Shown here: positions 9,325 to 17,800 of the stretch, in pieces
Numbering within the stretch: position 1 is the stretch's first letter
Layout of the letters: each line of letters begins with the position of its first letter
NCBI GenBank assembly: GCA_964397305.1
Contig: CAYNIP010000022.1
Span: 1-64,000, forward strand
Reading direction: 5' to 3'
Length of the DNA: 64,000 bases
Origin: JAAUTY01 sp964397305
GTDB taxonomy: Bacteria; Cyanobacteriota; Cyanobacteriia; Cyanobacteriales; Spirulinaceae
Made by a program: the position numbers and the translations under genes
The notes under the pieces: model-generated
Told to the model about the DNA's origin: nothing
The model's database searches: none
The model's input: the letters and a program-made list of their open reading frames with translations, nothing else

Positions 9325-10566
9325 CTAAGCCCGGGGGCGCAGGAGGCCGAAGACGGAGGTGTAGCCGTGGAGGAAGGTTTCGCCCCCCACGGGGCCGATC
9401 TCGCCGTTGCAGAAGCAGCCTCCTAGGGGGATCGGCCCTAAGTGCTCGTGGAAGAGGCCAGAGTCGAAGTTGGCCTGGCCATACAGGCCGCTGCCGCGAC
9501 CGAGGCAGGCAAACATGAGGGCTCCGAGGGGCACGGGCTGGCCAGCCTGCTGTTGCCGGTAGACGGTGAGTAGGGTGGTCAAATCCTCGGCGGAAGTCTG
9601 GCGATCGCGCAGGTGAAATTGCAGCCGCTGCCCTACGCGCACCCGATCGCCAATGGCGATCGCCCCCACCTTCGGGTCTACACCGATCAGGTTGCGAATT
9701 AAGAAATCCCCCGGTCCTAAATCCAGCTTGAACGCATCCCGCGCGACGCCGACGAACAGGGAATGCTGGGCCAGCTCGCGATCCGCCGGGGACAAGCGCT
9801 GGATCGCATCCCGCAACACTTGCAGCGGTGGGCGGGCCTCGGCCTGCTCCCCCGCTGATACCGGCTCCGCCAGCTCGAGCACAACGTTGCGCTCTCCCTG
9901 GGCCACCACGTAGGGTTGCCCGATCGGCCGGCAGCCCTGGGCCACGATCGCCTCCAAAAGCACGGTTCCCCCGAGGGCCAACCCCACCGCTCCCTCGCGA
10001 TGCCATTGATCAACGCCATGGCGGGTGCAGAAGAGGCCGCTGGGCAATCCCGGCAGGCCGGAACTCGCCAAGCCCCCTACCTTGGTGGCCTGGGGATACG
10101 CATAGTCCAGGCCCGTGATCAGCTCGGAGAGGTTGGGGGAGAGGGGGTCTAACAGCAAGATAAACCCCAAGGGTGCGGCCGGGGCGACGCCGGTTAGGGC
10201 CTGCCAGGCGTCGGGGGGACTGTCGAGATCGGGTAATTCCTGGGTGCTGAGGTGAAAGGCCTCTACCGTGGCTCCGGGCAGGCTGGCAACGCTCAGGCTA
10301 AGGGCTGGGCCGTCCTCGACTTCCTCAGCAGGACGGCCGGGGTTGCTGCCGACTAGGCCGGCGCCGCCGCCGCCAATTAGGGTTGGCAGGGGCAGGCGAT
10401 CGCGCAGCAGGGGCAGGAGACGCGGGTACTCGCTGGCAAAGCTGGCGGAGATGAAGACTAGGCCCAGGTCAGGGGGGGCCGTTAAGGCCGGCTGAAGGGT
10501 AGCCACGACCTCGTTAACGGCGGCCTCCAGGGATACCTGGGTTGAAAAAGCATTGATCCACTGCAT
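9325..10566 (-). CDS. FIST domain sensory protein
   Basis: 413 residues with the two-part FIST architecture: FIST_N (~25-225; LGLVFISASF, IGGGGAGLVG, GFILLLDPLSPNLSELI, KVGGLASSG) and FIST_C (~235-395; ending with LGGCFCNGEIGPVGGETFLHGYTSV). FIST proteins are thought to bind small ligands such as amino acids and feed signalling systems. No signal peptide, so it is predicted cytoplasmic. Its 3' end faces the hli gene (convergent) and its 5' end is divergent from cp12. The ligand is unknown. Family assignment is confident. Confidence 0.9.
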   Translation of the reverse strand: MQWINAFSTQVSLEAAVNEVVATLQPALTAPPDLGLVFISASFASEYPRLLPLLRDRLPLPTLIGGGGAGLVGSNPGRPAEEVEDGPALSLSVASLPGATVEAFHLSTQELPDLDSPPDAWQALTGVAPAAPLGFILLLDPLSPNLSELITGLDYAYPQATKVGGLASSGLPGLPSGLFCTRHGVDQWHREGAVGLALGGTVLLEAIVAQGCRPIGQPYVVAQGERNVVLELAEPVSAGEQAEARPPLQVLRDAIQRLSPADRELAQHSLFVGVARDAFKLDLGPGDFLIRNLIGVDPKVGAIAIGDRVRVGQRLQFHLRDRQTSAEDLTTLLTVYRQQQAGQPVPLGALMFACLGRGSGLYGQANFDSGLFHEHLGPIPLGGCFCNGEIGPVGGETFLHGYTSVFGLLRPRA

Positions 10567-10802
10567 AGGCGTTGGCTCCTCACGACTGGCAAGGCGGCGA
10601 TCGCTCCTCCAAACGTCAAAAAATCTTAAAAAATGGCGAACGTTGCTACGGCTGGCTATTAGCTAGGATAAGACAGAAAGGGAAACGGCTTCGCCTTCGC
10701 AGTCAGAGCCCCTCGGTCGCGGCGATGGTGATCGCTCCTATCCCCCAAATCACGAGTGACCCCAAAACGAGCGCTTGCAGCGAGTTACTGGATATTTACA
10801 TG

Positions 10803-11027
10803 ATGACCAACAAAATTACCGACCAGATTGACCAAGAGCGCCAGAATGCGCGTCAGGTATGCGATACGTCTGGCGAGGCCTCTAGCGAGTGCGCTGCTGC
10901 CTGGGACGCCGTTGAAGAGCTTCAAGCCGAAGCCGCCCACCAACGGGAGCACGAACCCAAGTCCTCCTTTGAGAAGTACTGCGACGACAACCCCGATGCG
11001 GTGGAGTGCCGCGTCTACGACGACTAA
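10803..11027 (+). CDS. cp12: CP12, Calvin-cycle regulatory protein
   Basis: Intrinsically disordered 74-residue protein that, when its cysteines are oxidised in the dark, ties GAPDH and phosphoribulokinase into an inactive complex. Both redox pairs are present, C20/C30 and C60/C69, together with the core AWDAVEEL and the C-terminal FEKYCDDNP...ECRVYDD that enters the GAPDH active site. The start is ATG at 10803 (or the adjacent ATG at 10800) because family members begin here; the reading frame is open further upstream to 10572 but that part does not resemble CP12. A strong hairpin 125 bases downstream is a plausible terminator. Confidence 0.95.
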   Translation: MTNKITDQIDQERQNARQVCDTSGEASSECAAAWDAVEELQAEAAHQREHEPKSSFEKYCDDNPDAVECRVYDD

Positions 11028-11151
11028 ACCCCTCCTAGACGCCGCCTGAGCGCCACGAGCACGGCTGAGGCGGCAGTTGGCTCCCTAGGTTAGCGGCTCA
11101 GGCGGCTTACCGAGACTGAACTGAGCCGATCTGGGCGCGGTTCAGGCCCTA

Positions 11152-11183
11152 GCGGGGCGGAGTTGAGACTCCGCCCCGCAGCT
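11152..11183 (+). terminator. Strong hairpin with T-run downstream of cp12
   Basis: Perfect 12-base stem, GCGGGGCGGAGT / ACTCCGCCCCGC, with a TGAG loop, then AGCTTTT: a good intrinsic-terminator shape, 125 bases past the cp12 stop. The stem is symmetric, so it could also act on the other strand. The rest of the 11028-11377 gap holds a second GC-rich hairpin (AGCCCCCGAGGGGCTG, ~11249) and no gene I can support. Confidence 0.6.
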
Positions 11184-11377
11184 TTTGAGCCCATGTTGAG
11201 CGAAGCTTCTGGCAGCGGCTGGTTACAGCCAGGCTCGGAGGCCCAGCCCCCGAGGGGCTGGGGACTGGGCAACGCTCCTGGCAGCCCCGGCCTACCCCGA
11301 TCCAGGAACCTGAACAGCCGCTGCCCATGGGGGATGCACCTGCTGCCTCATCCCCTCCGATGAAGTTATAGGCTTTC

Positions 11378-13444
11378 ATGATGTCTCGGACTCCCCCAAC
11401 CCTCCCTCAGGTCGCGGCCTGCGGTCAGCGCAGTCCGATCGGCAAGGTCTTGCCTCAGGCCCTCTATGTTCACGTCAGCGCGATCGCCCACCTTGATCCC
11501 TGCTTGCAGGCCTGCGATCGCCTCGCCCGCCCCTGGCTTGATCCGCAGTTTCGACCCACGCTGGTGAAGTTCAGCTTCGAGAAGCCGCAACTCTCCTACC
11601 TGGCCTATCCAGACTTCGACCGGGAGCCCCACCCCGCTCTCCAGGCTAGCTATCAGGTGAACTGGCAGAGCGGTGAGCATGGCTACCGTGACTACAGCGA
11701 TGCCGCCAACCCCCCGGTGCTGCACCGCAAGGAAACCTTTGTCCACCCGGACTATCCGGGGTATGAGACCTTCCAGCACCTCAGCCGCCAGCAGGAGGCC
11801 CTGGGCCTGCTGGAGGACTCCCGCTCCATCGGCTCCCGTCTGGGTTGGGAGCAGCGTCTGGCTGCTCGGGGCCTCGAACTTTGGGATCACGCCCTCGCCT
11901 GCCCCCTCCGTCACCGGCCGACGGAGGCGCAACCGGCGATCGCCCGACACAAGGCGGCGATCGTCCGCCGGGAGCTATCAAAACCAGCCCGCCTCGCCGT
12001 GGCCGCAGGCCTCTTGCCGCCAGGAACCACCTTCTTTGACTATGGCTGTGGTCATGGGTCCGACAGCCGCCTGCTGAGCCAACAGGGCTGCCTCACCAAC
12101 GGCTGGGACCCTTACTATCAACCCGACAGCCCCCGCCAACCGGCTCAGGTCGTCAATTTGGGCTATGTGATCAATGTGATCGAAGATCCGGCCGAACGCC
12201 GCGAGGCCTTGGTGCAGGCCTGGGCCCTGGCGGAGGACGTTTTAATCGTGGCGGCCCAGGTTCTGGTGAGCGATCGCACCCAAGGCCTGCTCGCCTACGG
12301 TGACGGCATCATCACCAGCCGCAACACCTTTCAGAAGTACTACGATCAAGACGAGTTAAAAGCCTACATTGACCAAGGGCTGGGAGTTGATGCGATTCCT
12401 GTAGCCCTGGGCATCTATTTCGTCTTTCGCGATCCTGCCCGGGCGGAGCAATGTCGCGCCTCCCGCTTCCGTTCCCGCGCCACCACGCCCCGGGTCTGCC
12501 TCCAGGTGAAGCGGTTTGAGGACTACCAAACCCTGCTCCAGCCCTTGATGGATTTCTACCTCGAGCGGGGTCGCTTGCCCGTCGGGGAGGAGGGGCAGCA
12601 GGAGGTTTTTGCTCCCGCCCAGGCAGAATTTGGTAGCCTCCGGCGAGCCTTCAAGCTAGTGCTGCAAGCGACCCGGACCAGCGACTGGGAGGCGATCGCC
12701 GAGAAACGCCGCCAAGATCTGCTCATTTACCTAGCCCTGAGCCGCTTTGACCGCCGCCCTCGGTTCTGTGATCTGGCGCCAGCCGTGCAGCAGGACATCA
12801 AGACCCTGCTCGGCAGCTATGCGGAGGCCTGTATAGCGGCGGATTTGCTCCTGGCCAGCTTGGGGCAGCAAGCGGCGATCACCGCAGCCTGTCACCGGAG
12901 CCCCCTAGGCCAACAGCGCCCCCATTCCCTCTGGGTGCATATCAGCGCCCTCGAGAACCTGGAGCCGCTCCTGCGGCTCTACGAAGGCTGTGCCGCTCAA
13001 GTCTTTGGCCGGCCGGAAACGGCGACCCTCGTGAAGCTCCACACCCACAAACCCCAGATCACCTACCTAGAATGCCCCGACTTTGACCGCCTGCCCCACC
13101 CCCCGATCCAGGCCAGTATGCAGATTCACCTGCGAGAGCAGCAGGTAAACTATCGCGACTACCGCACCAGCGACGATCCGCCCCTGTTGCACCAGAAGGA
13201 GCAGACGCTTGCCCCGGATTACCCCCTGTACGAGAAGTTTGCCAAACTCAGCCAACAGGAGCAGAGCTGGGGGCTCCTCGATGATTTGCCGGCCATTTTT
13301 AGCGAGAGCGGCTGGCAACGCTGCCTCGCTGCCCACGGTGCGATGCTGAAAGGCCATCGGGTTGTCTGGCGCCAGGACGCCGATCCCTCCTTGGTCAAGC
13401 GCCAACGAGCACGGCGGCGCTCGATGACGGCTGCTAACGCTTAG
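11378..13444 (+). CDS. Phosphorothioation-associated-type putative methyltransferase with duplicated flanking domains
   Basis: 688 residues. The centre (~188-345) is a class I SAM methyltransferase fold: FFDYGCGHGSDSRLL is motif I, then NGWDPYYQP and VVNLGYVINVIED. It resembles the cyanobacterial family annotated as DNA phosphorothioation-associated putative methyltransferase. No dnd genes are in the window. The N-terminal ~8-165 and C-terminal ~505-675 are two copies of one domain. Each runs (R/H)SP.G...P.(A/S)L(Y/W)VH(V/I)SA, then TLVK...KPQ.(S/T)YL..PDFDR.PHP..QAS, then Y.DY....PP(V/L)LH(R/H)KE.....DYP.YE.F..LS. The duplication is plain to the eye. The substrate is unknown; a DNA or small-molecule target cannot be told apart here. 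Confidence 0.75.
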   Translation: MMSRTPPTLPQVAACGQRSPIGKVLPQALYVHVSAIAHLDPCLQACDRLARPWLDPQFRPTLVKFSFEKPQLSYLAYPDFDREPHPALQASYQVNWQSGEHGYRDYSDAANPPVLHRKETFVHPDYPGYETFQHLSRQQEALGLLEDSRSIGSRLGWEQRLAARGLELWDHALACPLRHRPTEAQPAIARHKAAIVRRELSKPARLAVAAGLLPPGTTFFDYGCGHGSDSRLLSQQGCLTNGWDPYYQPDSPRQPAQVVNLGYVINVIEDPAERREALVQAWALAEDVLIVAAQVLVSDRTQGLLAYGDGIITSRNTFQKYYDQDELKAYIDQGLGVDAIPVALGIYFVFRDPARAEQCRASRFRSRATTPRVCLQVKRFEDYQTLLQPLMDFYLERGRLPVGEEGQQEVFAPAQAEFGSLRRAFKLVLQATRTSDWEAIAEKRRQDLLIYLALSRFDRRPRFCDLAPAVQQDIKTLLGSYAEACIAADLLLASLGQQAAITAACHRSPLGQQRPHSLWVHISALENLEPLLRLYEGCAAQVFGRPETATLVKLHTHKPQITYLECPDFDRLPHPPIQASMQIHLREQQVNYRDYRTSDDPPLLHQKEQTLAPDYPLYEKFAKLSQQEQSWGLLDDLPAIFSESGWQRCLAAHGAMLKGHRVVWRQDADPSLVKRQRARRRSMTAANA

Positions 13445-13817
13445 GGCTGTCACTCTAAACAGCTAGGAGCTTGCTGAGCCAGTTCCTCAACGAGGAAGAA
13501 TGGGGGGTGAGGGTAAACGGTTGCCGCCCACGCGAGCCTGCCTAGGACTGAATTGGCTGAAGTCACCGCTGCTCCTCGCCTTGAGGCCAGTCACCATCTC
13601 GATGGCTGCGGGGCTCGCTGCTAAGACGGATCGCCCTTGAGCAGCCAGCAACAGCCTTCAAAGACGGGAGACCAACGGCTGTAGGCTTTGAGTGGATAGT
13701 GGCGCGCCGGGTTGACGGTCAACCCAAACCGACCTAGGACGCTGGTTAAGATGCGGGGTTTTCCGACTGTGCTCTCTCCACCCCACCCCTCACCTTGAGT
13801 CACGGCTGCAAAACAAC
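13445..13817. other. Intergenic region without recognised gene
   Basis: About 370 bases between the methyltransferase gene and the Uma2 gene. I see no conserved reading frame, tRNA or clear hairpin with a T-run. Short fragments near 13500-13520 (GGGGGGTGAGGGTAAACGG) recall pieces of the family A/B repeats but lack their ends, so no element is called. Confidence 0.4.
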
Positions 13818-14495
13818 TCAAAGCTCGCTCGGATCGATCCCCAGCTCCCTGAGCTTGGCAAAAGCGCGATCGCGTTCTGCGTGGGCGCGATCGCGTTCCG
13901 CTTGGGCGCGATCACGTTCCGCCGCAAACTCACTAGGGTCTTTGAACGGCTCGCCATCCGGGTAAAACACCGCCAACCCATCCTCAAACAATTCAAAACG
14001 AATCTGCAAGATTGGCGAAATCCAAGGCAAGTGCAAAGGCGTAACCAAGCGGCAATCCTGCTCGCGGCTCTCCCGCACAAAGCCCCAAAAATTTTGACTG
14101 TCGGGATCGTAGAAATACATCTCCAAAACCCCATACTTAGCATAGAAAATCTGCTTCGTCGCGATCTCCTTGTGCGTATTGCTCGGGGACAAAATTTCAA
14201 ACACAACTTGGGGCGCAATGTCGTCCTCTTCCCACTGCTTGTAGCTACCGCGATCGCCATCTGGGCGACCCAGCACCACCATGGCGTCGGGTGCTTGGCA
14301 GGGAGCGGGGGGGTCCGTGACTTGGATGGGATACCACAACAAATCCCCGGCCACAAACGCGACTTGCTCCTTGAGCAACCGCCGCAAATTAGTGACAAGC
14401 CTGACGATCCAGCGGTACTGCACTGTGTTGTCCGCCATCGGCTTACCGTCAGAATCAGGGTAGAGATTTTGGGAGGCTGGATAGTGATAAACCAT
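13818..14495 (-). CDS. Uma2 family (DUF820) putative endonuclease, copy 1
   Basis: About 225 residues of the Uma2 family, PD-(D/E)XK nuclease-like proteins that are greatly expanded in cyanobacteria and have no settled function. Visible core: PDAMVVLG, VVFEILSPSN and the following Lys (KEIATKQIFYAKYGV), matching the D...E..K active-site layout. The start at 14495 (MVYHYPASQ) matches the paralogue at 23100-23735; the frame is open to 14543. Near the C-terminus it carries three 7-residue units (AERDRAQ, AERDRAH, AERDRAF) where the other copy has one. The 21-base units contain HIP1-type GCGATCGC. The gene lies inside a 712-base segment repeated at 23104-23773. Confidence 0.85.
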   Translation of the reverse strand: MVYHYPASQNLYPDSDGKPMADNTVQYRWIVRLVTNLRRLLKEQVAFVAGDLLWYPIQVTDPPAPCQAPDAMVVLGRPDGDRGSYKQWEEDDIAPQVVFEILSPSNTHKEIATKQIFYAKYGVLEMYFYDPDSQNFWGFVRESREQDCRLVTPLHLPWISPILQIRFELFEDGLAVFYPDGEPFKDPSEFAAERDRAQAERDRAHAERDRAFAKLRELGIDPSEL

Positions 14496-14533
14496 GAGTC
14501 CCAGGAGGATTCGTAGCCTTAATTTTACCGCAG
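13822..14533. repeat. Segmental direct repeat, left copy
   Basis: A 712-base segment that is nearly identical to 23104-23773 in the same orientation. Differences I can see are a 42-base insertion of two 21-base HIP1-containing units near the left end and a few single-base changes. Homology stops abruptly at ACCGCAG (14533), where unique sequence begins. The pair brackets the two large exoprotein genes, 9.24 kb apart. Confidence 0.88.
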
Positions 14534-14590
14534 TTGCCAGCATCGGAGCATCCCAGAAGTAGCCTCCGATAAGTTCAGCCCCTGCCTAAC

Positions 14591-14775
14591 GGGTGCATCT
14601 CACTTTGGAGACCCCCCTTCGCCCTACTTGGGCCAGGAGATGTAGACGCACAGCGGCTTCTCGCAGAGTGGGCAAACTTGCCGGGTGCATCTCACTTTGG
14701 AGACTCCCCTTCGCCCTACTTGGGAGAAGAAGGGGCCGGGGGATGAGGGTAAACTGGCCTAACTGAGATGCACCC
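14591..14775. repeat. Palindromic repeat family A, nested copies
   Basis: Two elements arranged head to tail. A left-end fragment (from GGGTGCATCTC at 14591) runs into a segment CAGCGGCTTCTCGCAGAGTG also seen in the copies at 32876 and 47188. A complete copy of ~93 bases then spans 14683-14775 with the terminal inverted repeat GGGTGCATCTC / GAGATGCACCC. This accounts for most of the 14496-14849 gap; no gene is seen there. Confidence 0.75.
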
Positions 14776-14849
14776 TGGGCGATCGCCTCTAGGTCATCTC
14801 TCACCGACAGCCGGCCAATTTTACGCAGCACTGTAAAGTTCTAGTGAGT

Positions 14850-17800
14850 TTAATGGCTTGCATTAGGAGCCGCCACATCCAGAGGATAGCAGTTAGAGAC
14901 TCGGTGTGCTTCCTCGGAGGCCGTGGGTATCAAGCGGCCGTCGGGCAAGCGCTGCCAACCATCGGCTTCGACACTGGGAGGGGTGGCGGGAACGGCGGCG
15001 GCTTCGCGCTCGAGTTCGCCGTCGTCGAGGTCAGTCCAGGGGGTCACGACGGCTGAGCCGGGCACTTCATCGGGGCCGGGGGCGATGCCGCCGGAGCCAG
15101 TTACTTGGAAGGAACTGGGGTCTGTGCCGTCGGGATCAGTGGTGTTGCTGACGTAGCAGCCTTCGACGGGCGGTGCTTCGGGGAATTGGGTGGGCAGGGG
15201 AATGTCGGGCTGAACACTTGCGCCTTCGATGGTCACGCTGCCGTCGATGCCGAGGGCGGAGCTGGCGGTGAAGTCGCTCTCGTCGGTGCGGCGATCGCGG
15301 AACTGCCGAAAACCAAACACGCCCTGAGCCCGCGCGTAGATCGTGCCGCCTTCGCCTTCGTAGGCGTTGGCCACGATGTCGCTGTTTTCGGGCAGCACAG
15401 CCCAAATAAAGCCACCTGCTTCCATCCTGATGTTGCCGCCGTTGCTTGCCCCAAAGGCTTCGGCGGAGATTTCGCTGTTGTGGCGTAGGTTGATGTCGCG
15501 GGCGACGCGCAGGTTGATGTTGCCGCCTTCGCTGGCGGAGGTGGTGGCGCGCAGGCTGCCTTGGTTGTTGAGAAAAATGGAACCAGCATTCACTTCCAGG
15601 TCGCCGGAACGACCGCTGCCGCTACCGCTGACGGTGACAGTTCCGCCATTTTCAGCGGCGAGGCGACCGGTGTTGATGATGATGCCACGCGCGTCGCCTG
15701 CGCCGCGACTGTCGAAGTAAAGTCCGCTGGCAAAGTTGCCGTTGGTGCCGTCAATCTCAATCGCGTCGGCGTTCACGGAGAGAATGCCGCCGCGCCCCTG
15801 GTTTGAGGTACTGGCAGAAATTTGCCCGCCATTCCGCACGCGCAATTGCCCGGCGTTGATGCTCAGTTGCCCGGCATCGCCTGCGCCGCGACTATCGAAG
15901 TAGAGTCCGCTGGCAAAGTCGCCGTTAGTGCCGTCAATCTCAATCGCGTCGGCGTTCACGGAGAGAATGCCGCCGCGTCCAGTTCCTGAGGTGGTTGCAA
16001 TAATTTGCCCACCATCGCTGACCATAAGACGGTTTGTGTCAATCTGAATTTCTCCTGCATTACCAGATCCGGTAGTACTTCCTAGTATCTGTCCGCCGTT
16101 CTGAAGTGCAAGATATGGAGTTGATAGAGTTAACTGACCTGCATTCCCCGATCCTCGTGAATCGAAGCTGATAGACGATCTGTGCTCTGTTGCGCTCGAT
16201 AGAGCAACTGAACTGCGAGCATTAATATGAATATCTCCGGCTGCTCCTTTTCCATCTGTCAAGGCTCCAATACCAGCACCATCTCTGATCGAGAGATCGT
16301 AGGCTTCAATCCTTAAATCTCCAGCGTTACCATACCCCAAGGTATTTGTGAAAAGCCCACTAGCTGCCAAGTTTCCTTTAAGATCGCGTATCCGAGAAGA
16401 TCGCCCCGTTAACTCCAGAATCCCTGTAACATTCACCTGAAGTGAACCGCCGTTACCTAGGCCAGAGGTGGATGTTTGAACCTGCGAACCCCCAAGGATA
16501 CTTAAATTGGTGGCATCGATAGACAGATTGCCCGCCCGCCCAGAACTTGGCGAATATGCTGATGTTCCGATAATAGAGCCTTGGTTTGCGACTAAGTTAA
16601 GGGCATTGATGCTAATATGACCAGCATCACCCTGACCAGATGTACTGCTGGCAATAAAACCAAGATTGTTAATAGTTAACCTTTGACTTGCATTAATAAA
16701 TATGTTGCCAGCACGACCAGTGCCAAAAGTACCAGCAACAATTTGTGCTCCATCCAAAACTTCTAAGTGATCGGTATTAATGGCTAAATCACCGGCCCTA
16801 CCAAAACTCCCAGGTCGAGCATCAGATCTTATTTGCGTAGGACCATTAGTTCCAATACCAGAGAGAACTAAGTTCTGAGATGAAATTGTGATGTTACCAG
16901 CATTACCAATACCTGAGGTTTCGGCAGAGAGAATGGCTCCACCTCCTAAACTAAATCTATTTGAGAAAATCTCTATGTTGCCAGCGTCGCCAGTATCAGC
17001 CGTTTTACTGAACAGCGCGCTCCTCTCACCAAGGTTCGACTCGCCATAGATCTCAATGCTTTCTAAAGCATTGATCCGAATCAAACCACCCCTACCAGAA
17101 CCGAACGTGCCAGAAGCTACTTGCCCCCCATCTCTAATTACAAATTCACTAGTGTTGATGATAAGCTCTCCGGAGTTTCCAGTCGCCCCAGGGGTAACTT
17201 GGTCGGTTCTTATATTACTAAAGAAAAGCTCACCGTCAGAGGCTCCACCCACTTCTATTCTGTCCTTTGCATTAATGATTACAGCTCCTGAATTGCCCGA
17301 TGCACGACTGACTGAAGCAAGTCTACCTCCATTCGTTATACTCAGATAATCAACATTAACGGTTAAGTCACCAGCGTTTCCAGCTCCAGATTGTGAATTG
17401 CTAAAGATGGCACTTGGAGTTGTTTCTGATAGGTCGGTGCCATTTATGCTGAAAATCCTAGTTTCAACTGAAATATTCCCTGCATTCGAATCGCCAAAAG
17501 TAGCTGTGCCTACGAGTGCTCCATTGTTGACTGATATAGTATCTCCTTGAAGGCTTAGGTCACCACTTGTAGATGTAGTATTGCCGTGAGTCTCAGTTAG
17601 AATACTATTGTTAATAAACAAGCCTGCACCTGTATCGAGACTAATCGAACCACTGAGCAACCCTCGTGATGTTACAATTCCATTGATTCTTGTATCCTCT
17701 TGAGCAAGAATCTTAATATTGCCACCGTTTCCAAAGTAATTACCAGAAAATGCAAGTGCTGATGCTGCAAGGTTGCCATTCACGCGGACTGAGCTACGAG

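Noticed and set aside
11378..13444. A full dnd phosphorothioation system
   Set aside because: Neighbours are cp12 and Uma2 genes; no DndB/C/D/E-like protein is encoded in the window.
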